6,127 nucleotides of DNA, taken from Fastidiosipila sp964627125. GTDB lineage: Bacteria > Bacillota > Clostridia > Saccharofermentanales > Fastidiosipilaceae. The stretch spans positions 1 through 6,127 of the forward strand of contig CAZVJQ010000043.1 of assembly GCA_964627125.1 (NCBI GenBank), given 5' to 3'. The notes beneath the pieces are model-generated. The model did not search any database and had not been told where the DNA came from. It was given only the letters and a program-made list of their open reading frames with translations. Below, piece by piece: positions 1-5,888 of the stretch (its first letter is position 1; the number at the start of each line of letters is the position of its first letter). Position numbers and translations under genes: made by a program.

Positions 1-1634
1 GAGATGCAATTGTAGAATTCCTCGAGGCTAATCAATGGATAAATCCATTTAGTATATTTTTAATAGTTATTGGCTTACTTGTCCTCTACATGGTGATTGT
101 TAGTTTCTTCGATAGCCTCCGCAACAGAAATGAATGGAAGAAGAAGGGTTATTCTTCTAAGAAAGAGTATGAAAGAGCTCAGGAAGAGCAGGCACTTGCT
201 ACAATCGGTATTGACACTAACCTAACAGATACTCAGGCTAAATATTTAAATATGCTAGAAGAAACCTGGGAGAATGATTCAGCTCAAGTTCTAAAGGGAC
301 AAGCTAATACTAATTTCATAAGACAAACTGAATTAAATCTAGATGTATTAAGAAGAAATCGCTTAGATAGGGATTTCGCCTTCGAACCTAAGAGACAATT
401 GACTTACTATCCTAGCCAAACAGATTACAAAAGCGATGGTAGAGTTAAGCGTCACCAAATAGAACTTGCAGGTTCAAGTTCTTATATTTGGAAAGACTTG
501 CGCTCTGGCCAAACTCTTCTCACTAAGGAATATGACTCATCTATAATCCACTTCAATACAGCTAGTGGTGTTTATGATTCCTCTGGTAGATCTGTATGTA
601 AGAACTGTGGTGCCCCAGTAGATGCCAAAAACTTCGATACTTACGAATGTCCATACTGTAGTTCTATTATTTATAAATCTGACTATGAAGACTTATTAAG
701 TTCTTATTCAATTCTAGGTTTAAGTGCTAGCGAAGAGCGTGCACGCCAAAGAGCCGAAGTTACAGATGCAAGTCAGATGAATAGATTCTTATTATTCGCA
801 ATACCTGCTCTAATAATAGTTGTATTGGTAATTGGAGTAATTATTCTACTAGCCTTAAGGGCTGCTGGAAATGAGACAGCAAGTAACATTGTCGGTGTAG
901 GTACTATCCTCATGGCAATTATTATCTCTGTATCAGCATTTTTAAGAAACGATAAAGAAGCTAGTAAAAAATTAGCAGATACTGCTAAATCTACAGTTAG
1001 AGATATAGCTAGCCAAGAAACCACTGCAGAACGTATTGAACGTGAAGAGGAAGAAAATCTATCTGAATTAGTCAGCGATGACCCAGAGTTCTCTATTGAC
1101 TTAGCTATTAGTGAAGCTATATTCATGTTCCAATCTCTATGGTTAGATAGACATAGATCCAAACAAACATGGGGTGTATTTACTAGCCAGGAAGGTCGCT
1201 CTAACTTAGTTCAGCATCACGAGCAAGATGGAGAGATCTTAGACTTGGTAGTAAATGAATCTGTCTTCAATGATTATTCTAAGGATGCAGATGGTCAAAA
1301 GATTAGAATTTATATCTCTTATGACCTGCTACTCCCTATTTCTAATTCATCTCTAAAACTAGAGAATAGAGAATTAATGCTAAATCTTGTTAGAAATACA
1401 GATGGTACAAGTGTTGTCCTAGATGACCACAGCGAATGTTCTTCTTGTGGTGCTCCTGTAGATATAATGACTATGAGCTCTTGCTCTTACTGCAATACAG
1501 GTTTATTAAGAGACAGCTTCCTCTGGAGAATTAATGACTTAGAGCCAGTAGACAGCGAGTTCAAGTCTAGATTAGATGAGAAACGTAAGATTAGACCTAA
1601 ATCATCTTTTAGAAATATCCTTAGAGAGATATAG
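1..1634 (+). CDS. Membrane protein with two zinc ribbons and a Tim44-like region, 5' end outside window
   Basis: The frame is open from base 3 to the TAG at 1632-1634, so the gene begins upstream of the window. The ATG at base 90 lies inside a hydrophobic helix and has no ribosome binding site, so it is probably an internal Met. Numbering from that Met, and with 29 more residues visible before it: a membrane helix spans roughly -17 to +8; zinc ribbon 1 is C170/C173/C187/C190; a membrane hairpin covers about 232-257 and 266-285; a charged Glu-rich linker covers 311-327; an alpha/beta region of about 330-445 resembles the Tim44-like domain of bacterial membrane proteins; zinc ribbon 2 is C450/C453/C465/C468. 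Both ribbons contain the string CGAPVD. The family resemblance (Tim44-like, zinc-ribbon proteins of Bacillota) is from memory and the role is unknown. Metal binding is inferred from the cysteine spacing. The soluble parts probably face the cytosol. The gene is followed by msrA, which has its own promoter. Confidence 0.82.
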   Translation, partial: DAIVEFLEANQWINPFSIFLIVIGLLVLYMVIVSFFDSLRNRNEWKKKGYSSKKEYERAQEEQALATIGIDTNLTDTQAKYLNMLEETWENDSAQVLKGQANTNFIRQTELNLDVLRRNRLDRDFAFEPKRQLTYYPSQTDYKSDGRVKRHQIELAGSSSYIWKDLRSGQTLLTKEYDSSIIHFNTASGVYDSSGRSVCKNCGAPVDAKNFDTYECPYCSSIIYKSDYEDLLSSYSILGLSASEERARQRAEVTDASQMNRFLLFAIPALIIVVLVIGVIILLALRAAGNETASNIVGVGTILMAIIISVSAFLRNDKEASKKLADTAKSTVRDIASQETTAERIEREEEENLSELVSDDPEFSIDLAISEAIFMFQSLWLDRHRSKQTWGVFTSQEGRSNLVQHHEQDGEILDLVVNESVFNDYSKDADGQKIRIYISYDLLLPISNSSLKLENRELMLNLVRNTDGTSVVLDDHSECSSCGAPVDIMTMSSCSYCNTGLLRDSFLWRINDLEPVDSEFKSRLDEKRKIRPKSSFRNILREI

Positions 1635-1659
1635 TAAGTCTCTATTGTTTCATATCTTA

Positions 1660-1688
1660 TGGACAAAGCAAACCCCCAAGAGCATAAT
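1660..1688 (+). promoter_or_regulatory. Probable sigma-A promoter of msrA
   Basis: A -35 box TGGACA (1660-1665, five of six matches to TTGACA) and a -10 box CATAAT (1683-1688, five of six matches to TATAAT) are separated by exactly 17 bases. Transcription would start near 1695, giving a leader of about 20 bases before the msrA start codon. This suggests msrA is transcribed independently of the upstream zinc-ribbon gene. It is a consensus match only, with no experimental support. Confidence 0.6.
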
Positions 1689-1714
1689 GAACTGAACGGA
1701 AACGGAGAATTAAA

Positions 1715-2290
1715 ATGAGTAAAGTTGAAAATATTAAAATTGGAAATAATGTAGATTTATCTACAACAGAAGGTATTAAGAACATTGTTCTTGCAGGTGG
1801 ATGTTTCTGGGGAACACAAGAATTCTTAAATAGATTACCTGGAGTTGAGAGTACTTTCACAGCTTATGTAAATGGTAATAAGATTGATCCTACATATAGA
1901 GAAGTATGTTATGACGACACTGACCATGCTGAAGCTGTTTATGTCACTTATGACCCAACAGTAATTGATTTAGAGCATCTAATTTTCTACTTCTTCAAGA
2001 GTTTTGATCCAACTCAATTAGATAGACAAGGAAATGACATTGGTCGCCAATACAGAAATGGTATTTATTTCTTAGATACAGAAGATTTAGAAGAGATTGA
2101 AAGAGCTGTTGAAAGAGAAGCAGCTTACCACGATGGCCCTCTAGTAACTGAAATCTTACCTCTAGACAATATTAGTATTGCTGAAGAAAATCACCAAAAC
2201 TACTTGGTCAAAAATCCACTAGGATACTGCCATGTAAACTTCAATAATCTACCTGCTAGAGATGTTGCTCTCGTTGGAGATACATTTTAA
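1715..2290 (+). CDS. msrA: Peptide-methionine (S)-S-oxide reductase MsrA
   Basis: A cytosolic repair enzyme that reduces the S-epimer of methionine sulfoxide in proteins and free methionine, recycled by thioredoxin. The 191 residues match the family throughout. The active-site motif GCFWG is at 29-33 with catalytic Cys30. The family motif HAEAV is at 71-75, the block DPTQLDRQGND at 98-108 with RQYR just after it, and EENHQNYL at 157-164. Cys172 in GYCH is a plausible resolving cysteine; Cys65 sits in the common EVC position. The usual GYTGG-type segment reads AYVNG (50-54), closer to the variant I recall from MsrA-MsrB fusion proteins, but no MsrB domain follows. The start is supported by GGAG at 1704-1707, seven bases before the ATG. 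The gene is probably monocistronic, with a promoter at 1660-1688 and a terminator at 2316-2350. Confidence 0.96.
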   Translation: MSKVENIKIGNNVDLSTTEGIKNIVLAGGCFWGTQEFLNRLPGVESTFTAYVNGNKIDPTYREVCYDDTDHAEAVYVTYDPTVIDLEHLIFYFFKSFDPTQLDRQGNDIGRQYRNGIYFLDTEDLEEIERAVEREAAYHDGPLVTEILPLDNISIAEENHQNYLVKNPLGYCHVNFNNLPARDVALVGDTF

Positions 2291-2315
2291 TTAGTACATA
2301 AATTAAAGATTTGCT

Positions 2316-2350
2316 AAGCCTCTTGTTTTAAGACGAGAGGCTTTATTGTA
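2316..2350 (+). terminator. Intrinsic terminator of msrA
   Basis: A 10-bp stem (2316-2325 with 2334-2343, including one G-T pair) encloses the eight-base loop TTTTAAGA. It is followed by a moderate T-rich tail (TTTATTGTAT). It lies 25 bases after the msrA stop codon on the same strand. The tail is interrupted, so termination may be incomplete. Confidence 0.75.
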
Positions 2351-2400
2351 TACAAAATAGAAACACAAAAAACATATTCCTATAGTTCACGAGTGGTAAA

Positions 2401-2428
2401 TTGATTCTAATGGCATAGAATTTATGCT
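2401..2428 (+). promoter_or_regulatory. Candidate promoter of the DJ-1/PfpI-family gene
   Basis: TTGATT (2401-2406) and TATGCT (2423-2428) are 16 bases apart, each matching four of six consensus bases. A rival pair is TGGAAA (2440-2445) with TATAAA (2464-2469), 18 bases apart and closer to the gene. A terminator precedes and a gene follows, so a promoter must lie within 2344-2502, but I cannot choose between these two with confidence. Confidence 0.35.
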
Positions 2429-2448
2429 GTTAAAACACATGGAAACTT

Positions 2449-2476
2449 CAAGTGAATTTTTCGTATAAATCACTTG
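2449..2476. repeat. Inverted repeat CAAGTGA/TCACTTG around a TATAAAT box
   Basis: Perfect 7-base inverted arms (2449-2455 and 2470-2476) are separated by 14 AT-rich bases that include TATAAA at 2464-2469, one of the two candidate -10 boxes for the downstream gene. The position, 26 bases before the start codon, would suit either a repressor operator or a hairpin in the leader RNA. No T-run follows directly, so it does not look like a terminator. I do not recognise the motif as the site of a known regulator. Confidence 0.4.
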
Positions 2477-2502
2477 TTAAATAAATCAATAGAGGTGATT
2501 TT

Positions 2503-3111
2503 ATGAAGAAAACTGTCCTTTTCGTGATTTTAGGTCCATATGCAGATTGGGAATATGCTCACTTAGCCAACTGCTTGCACACAGGAATTGAAGATCAAGA
2601 GTCAACACATGAAGTTAAAACTGTGTCCCTTACTAAAGATCCAGTTAAATCACTAGGTGGATTTACTACCCTTCCTGATTTTGACATCAATGATTATCCA
2701 AGAGATTATGCAGCTCTTGTATTAATCGGCGGTAATTCATGGAGAACTGAAGAAGCTAAACAAATTGTTCCACTAGTTCAAGAAGCTATAGATAACGACA
2801 AACTATTAGCATCTATCTGTGATTCTACAGTCTTCTTAGGAATGAATGGTTTCTTAAATTATATGCATCATACAAGTAATGACTTAGGTGGTCTACACGC
2901 TGCAGCTGAAGATACTTATACAGGAACTGAACTTTATGTACATGAGCAATCTGTAGTAGACAATAATCTTATAACTGCAAATGGTACAGCTTACTTAGAA
3001 TTCATGAGAGATATCTTAACTAAGCTTGAAGCATTTACACCAGACTACATTCAAATGTACTATGACATTAACAAGCAAGGTTATGTAGATTGGGCTAAAC
3101 AATTCCAGTAG
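2503..3111 (+). CDS. DJ-1/PfpI family protein (class I glutamine amidotransferase-like fold)
   Basis: A 202-residue cytosolic protein of the DJ-1/ThiJ/PfpI superfamily. Visible features are the N-terminal beta-strand KKTVLFVILGPYADWE with Glu17, which sits where the conserved acidic residue of DJ-1-like proteins is expected; the strand-turn AALVLIGGNSW (70-80); the nucleophile elbow ASICDSTVFLG (103-113) with Cys106; and TANGTAYLEFMRDIL (158-172) near the C-terminus. The family includes proteases, deglycase/glyoxalase-like enzymes and stress chaperones. Here the residue after the nucleophile is Asp107, not the His of PfpI-type proteases, so protease activity is unlikely. The exact reaction cannot be assigned; a role in carbonyl or oxidative stress is inferred from the family. 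The start is set by AGAGGTGA at 2491-2498. The gene appears monocistronic, facing the copper operon and ending at the terminator 3135-3168. Confidence 0.88.
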   Translation: MKKTVLFVILGPYADWEYAHLANCLHTGIEDQESTHEVKTVSLTKDPVKSLGGFTTLPDFDINDYPRDYAALVLIGGNSWRTEEAKQIVPLVQEAIDNDKLLASICDSTVFLGMNGFLNYMHHTSNDLGGLHAAAEDTYTGTELYVHEQSVVDNNLITANGTAYLEFMRDILTKLEAFTPDYIQMYYDINKQGYVDWAKQFQ

Positions 3112-3134
3112 AAACAACTAAATAATGACACTGC

Positions 3135-3168
3135 GACCTTCTGTTTAACGTACAGGGGGTCTATTTTT
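3135..3168 (+). terminator. Intrinsic terminator of the DJ-1/PfpI-family gene
   Basis: A 10-bp stem (3135-3144 with 3152-3161, including two G-T pairs) and the seven-base loop TTAACGT are followed by TATTTTT. It begins 23 bases after the stop codon. In the opposite direction no T-run follows, so it acts only on + strand transcripts. Confidence 0.85.
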
Positions 3169-3194
3169 ACCCACAAAACTCAACAAATCCCCAT

Positions 3195-3228
3195 AAAAAA
3201 CGGCCTGCACCAAACAAGGTACAAGCCG
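3195..3228 (-). terminator. Intrinsic terminator of the copper operon
   Basis: Read on the - strand, an uninterrupted 11-bp stem (3228-3218 with 3211-3201, two G-T pairs) with the six-base loop TTGTTT is followed at once by six T residues (3200-3195). It starts 27 bases after the copB stop codon. Read on the + strand it has no T-run, so it does not serve the convergent gene. Confidence 0.92.
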
Positions 3229-3255
3229 CAAAATCCTATCCCACACATGTGAGTA

Positions 3256-5562
3256 TTAATCATCCAATTTTAGAGCCATCGCATTAATTGCAACAATAAC
3301 TGTAGATAGAGACATCAAGATTGCTCCAACAGCTGGCGCAAGTGTAATTCCAATAGGTGCTAAAACACCTGCAGCAATAGGTATTGCTAAGAAGTTATAC
3401 CCAGCACCCCATGCTAAGTTTTGCATCATCTTACGGTTTGTCTTAACTGACAATTCGATAAATGACTCTATATCTCCAGGTTCTGACTGAGTTAAAACTA
3501 CGTCTGCTGAGTCTATAGCAACCTGTGTACCTGCACCAACAGCTACACCTACGTCAGCTAACGCTAATGATGGAGCATCGTTAACACCGTCTCCAACCAT
3601 GATTACAGTCTTACCTTCCTTCTTGAAGCTCTCAACTAAATCATATTTATCTTGAGGTGACATGTTCGCTCTATATTCAACACCAAGCTCTTCTGCAACG
3701 CTCTTCGCAGCTGACTCATTATCCCCTGTTGCGATAATTGGTCTGATTCCTCTATTCTTCAGTACATCCATTAACTCTTTACTTGATGGTTTCAAATCAT
3801 CACCTAGGGCGACTGTAGCTATAGCTTGACCATTCTCAGTCAAGATACTCAATGTTGCACCGACTGGCACCTTAACGTTGACGTCTTGTCCATAAGCCTT
3901 CTCGCTAATTAATTGGTATTCTTTACCATTAGCTACACCTGCTACACCTGCACCAGAAATAAGATCATTTGAGTCAAAACTTACTGGTCTAACTCCTTCT
4001 CCTTCGGCAAAAGCAATAATCGACTGCGCAATCGGGTGACTTGACCCTGCTTCAATACCTGCTAACAACCCAATAATCTCTTCACGAGTAAAGGACTCAT
4101 CTAAAACTTGTGTATCTAAAACCTTGAACTCACCTGTAGTTAAAGTACCTGTCTTATCTAAGATCATGACATCTGCTCTGGATGTTAATTCATATGCTTC
4201 ACGGTTCTTAATTAATAATCCACGTTGAGCACCTAAGCTTGTACTTCTTGAAATTACTAATGGAATTGCTAAACCTAGTGCATGTGGACATGCAATAACT
4301 AAGGTTGTAACAGTAAATGTAACTGCAGTTTCTAAATCTGCTACAAACATCCATACTACAAATGCTATTATGGCTGCGCCCAAAGCTATCCAGAATAACC
4401 AACTCGCAACCTTACTTGCTAATCCTTCTGCTCTAGATGGTTGGCTCTGTGCTTCACCTACTAAAGTTTGAACTTGTGATATAAAGGATTTCTCACCTAG
4501 TTCGCTTACTTCAATGAATAAGACGCCTTCTCCATTTGTTGAACCACCTATAACATCGTCGCCTACTTGTTTTGCAACTGGTTTTGATTCACCTGTTAAT
4601 AATGCTTCATTAATACGTGAGTCACCACGAATTATTTGTCCATCAGCAGGAATATTTTCACCTGCTTGAACTCTAACAATATCTCCGATTTGTAATTCAG
4701 ATAATGGTTTTCTAGTAATGCTATCGTCTGAATTTACTACTTGAGCATCTTTAGGTAATAGAGCTGCTAGTGATTCTCTTGCATCTCCAGCATCTCCTAG
4801 AGCTTCCATTTCAATCCAGTGTCCTAATAACATGATTAAGACAAGGGAAGCGAACTCAAAGAAGAAGTCCATTACCATATCACCTGTTGTATATCTAGCA
4901 ACTACTGCATACATACTGTAGATGTAGGACACTCCTAGACCTAAAGATACTAGAGCCATCATGCTTGGGTTCTTTTGCTTAAATTCTCCAACTGCACCTT
5001 GGAAGAATGGCTTACCACCGTAGAATAATAGTATTGTTGCTAATACTGCTACTACTATGTCTGAGTATGGGAAGTGAATTAATCCTGTTTCAGTTAATCC
5101 CATAAATGGTGCTAATAGCATAATAGCTACACCAATTGGTAATGATCTAAAGAAGATTTGCTTGAAATCTCCATGTCCATGATGTCCGTGATGTCCACCG
5201 TGTCCGCCGTGATCTCCGTGCCCTTCATGGTTATCGTGCTTATCGTGTGAGCTATGGTCCATGTGATGACCTGAGTGGTCTTCGTGTGAGCCATGGTCCA
5301 TGTGATGACCTGAGTGGTTTTCGTGCTGTGCATGTTCGCTATGGTCGTCGTGATTGCTATGGTCTATATGATGTTCATGACCTTCATGTTCGTTATGCTT
5401 TTCATGATGTCCATGATGATTTGAATGGTCATCGTGGTTTTCATGAGCACTGTGGTCTTCATGTTCTTCATGATTTTCATGTTCACTGTGATGATCATGG
5501 CCTTCATGATTACTATGCTTATCGTACTTTTCATGTTCATCATGATTATGTTTATTATCCAT
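3256..5562 (-). CDS. copB: CopB-type P1B-3 copper/silver-exporting ATPase with long His-rich N-terminus
   Basis: An integral membrane P-type ATPase that uses ATP to export copper (and probably silver). Residues 1-130 are an extreme metal-binding extension with 49 His. Eight membrane helices follow, at about 139-157, 167-185, 201-221, 233-251, 385-408, 412-436, 712-734 and 740-763. The actuator motif TGES is at 323-326. The intramembrane ion-binding motif CPH is at 425-427, which defines the CopB subclass rather than CPC. The phosphorylation site DKTGT has Asp469. The nucleotide-domain His-Pro pair is 509-510, and the hinge GDGVND is 657-662. GYN (721-723) and MSLST (750-754) in the last two helices also fit P1B-3. 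The length of 768 is slightly above Enterococcus hirae CopB (about 745 from memory), the difference lying in the His region. There is no HMA domain. A purine-rich site (GAGGAT and AGGAAGAGG, 5566-5576) precedes the ATG. It is the last gene of the copA-copZ-copB operon, 53 bases after copZ. Confidence 0.95.
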   Translation of the reverse strand: MDNKHNHDEHEKYDKHSNHEGHDHHSEHENHEEHEDHSAHENHDDHSNHHGHHEKHNEHEGHEHHIDHSNHDDHSEHAQHENHSGHHMDHGSHEDHSGHHMDHSSHDKHDNHEGHGDHGGHGGHHGHHGHGDFKQIFFRSLPIGVAIMLLAPFMGLTETGLIHFPYSDIVVAVLATILLFYGGKPFFQGAVGEFKQKNPSMMALVSLGLGVSYIYSMYAVVARYTTGDMVMDFFFEFASLVLIMLLGHWIEMEALGDAGDARESLAALLPKDAQVVNSDDSITRKPLSELQIGDIVRVQAGENIPADGQIIRGDSRINEALLTGESKPVAKQVGDDVIGGSTNGEGVLFIEVSELGEKSFISQVQTLVGEAQSQPSRAEGLASKVASWLFWIALGAAIIAFVVWMFVADLETAVTFTVTTLVIACPHALGLAIPLVISRSTSLGAQRGLLIKNREAYELTSRADVMILDKTGTLTTGEFKVLDTQVLDESFTREEIIGLLAGIEAGSSHPIAQSIIAFAEGEGVRPVSFDSNDLISGAGVAGVANGKEYQLISEKAYGQDVNVKVPVGATLSILTENGQAIATVALGDDLKPSSKELMDVLKNRGIRPIIATGDNESAAKSVAEELGVEYRANMSPQDKYDLVESFKKEGKTVIMVGDGVNDAPSLALADVGVAVGAGTQVAIDSADVVLTQSEPGDIESFIELSVKTNRKMMQNLAWGAGYNFLAIPIAAGVLAPIGITLAPAVGAILMSLSTVIVAINAMALKLDD
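5173..5550 (-). repeat. Low-complexity His-rich coding segment of copB
   Basis: Residues 5-130 of CopB are built largely from HxxH steps, which at DNA level give a 9-base periodicity of CAT/CAC codons. His alternates mainly with Asp, Glu, Asn, Ser and Gly, and the last 18 residues become Gly-His. Only three Met occur in the first 130 residues. Short units such as HENH, HEGH and DHSNH recur in diverged form, which points to growth by slippage and duplication. The periodicity also keeps other frames open, producing spurious reading frames on both strands. Confidence 0.85.
5243..5318 (-). repeat. Tandem 39-bp (13-codon) duplication inside copB
   Basis: The copies at 5243-5279 and 5282-5318 match at 36 of 37 bases with a 39-base period; the only difference within the core is a T/C change. 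They encode HSGHHMDHGSHED and HSGHHMDHSSHDK (residues 83-95 and 96-108). The near identity at DNA level, in a region where the other units have diverged, suggests a recent in-frame duplication. Confidence 0.9.
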
Positions 5563-5615
5563 ACTATCCTCTTCCTAAATACCCCTATTTAAAATTCCTA
5601 TTTTCTCTTTTTCTC

Positions 5616-5816
5616 TTATGAAAACTTATATTTTGTTCCTGCAAATGCAGTAGCTAAATCTTTTTCATTAATTTCTTTATCTGCTGTTACAGTAGCTGTT
5701 TTCTCTTCAAGATTTACTTCAACCTCACTAACACCATTGATTTCTGACATTGTGTTCTTAACAGTTGTTGCACATCCCATACACTTCATACCTTCTACAT
5801 TAATTACTTGTTTCAT
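5616..5816 (-). CDS. copZ: Copper chaperone CopZ (single HMA domain)
   Basis: A 66-residue cytosolic protein consisting of one heavy-metal-associated domain. The metal-binding motif GMKCMGC is at 9-15, with Cys12 and Cys15 as the Cu(I) ligands. GVSEVEVNLEEKTATV (28-43) gives the typical second and third strands of the ferredoxin-like fold. The family binds Cu(I) and passes it to CopA-type ATPases and, in lactic acid bacteria, to the CopY repressor. The length is normal for the family. The start is supported by AAGGAG at 5825-5830, eight bases before the ATG. It sits between copA (72 bases upstream) and copB (53 bases downstream) with no terminator on either side, so it is most likely cotranscribed with both. 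Confidence 0.95.
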   Translation of the reverse strand: MKQVINVEGMKCMGCATTVKNTMSEINGVSEVEVNLEEKTATVTADKEINEKDLATAFAGTKYKFS

Positions 5817-5888
5817 TTTTCTTTCTCCTTTCTTTCTTTTTATTTTTTATTACTTACTAATTTATTCTTGTTTCTACACAAGACTAAC

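Noticed and set aside
34..49. Palindrome AATGGATAAATCCATT
   Set aside because: It lies in the coding region of the first gene (residues NQWINPF) and an isolated 7-bp repeat there is plausibly chance.
773..1162. Open frame of 129 codons on the - strand
   Set aside because: It lies wholly opposite the zinc-ribbon membrane protein gene, over its membrane hairpin, with no recognisable domain. It is a shadow of that gene.
1622..1650. Weak hairpin TAGAGA/TCTCTA at the stop codon of the first gene, followed by TTGTTT
   Set aside because: Only 6 bp, AT-rich, with an 11-base loop overlapping the coding end and a poor T-run. It is too weak to call as a terminator.
2424..2468. Possible 14-codon leader peptide before the DJ-1-like gene
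   Set aside because: No ribosome binding site, no residue run suggesting attenuation, and it overlaps the candidate promoter elements.
3243..3252. CACATGTG palindrome after copB, considered as a copper box
   Set aside because: It lacks the TACAnnTGTA pattern of CopY sites and sits at the 3' end of the operon, not at a promoter.
5247..5621. Open frame of 124 codons on the + strand and a 68-codon frame on the - strand (5127-5333)
   Set aside because: Both arise from the 9-base periodic His codons of copB, which keep other frames free of stops. The translations are low-complexity and lack a family match.
5867..5882. Small inverted repeat CTTGT/ACAAG between copA and copZ
   Set aside because: Five base pairs and no T-run on the - strand, so it is not a terminator. 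At most a minor mRNA hairpin.
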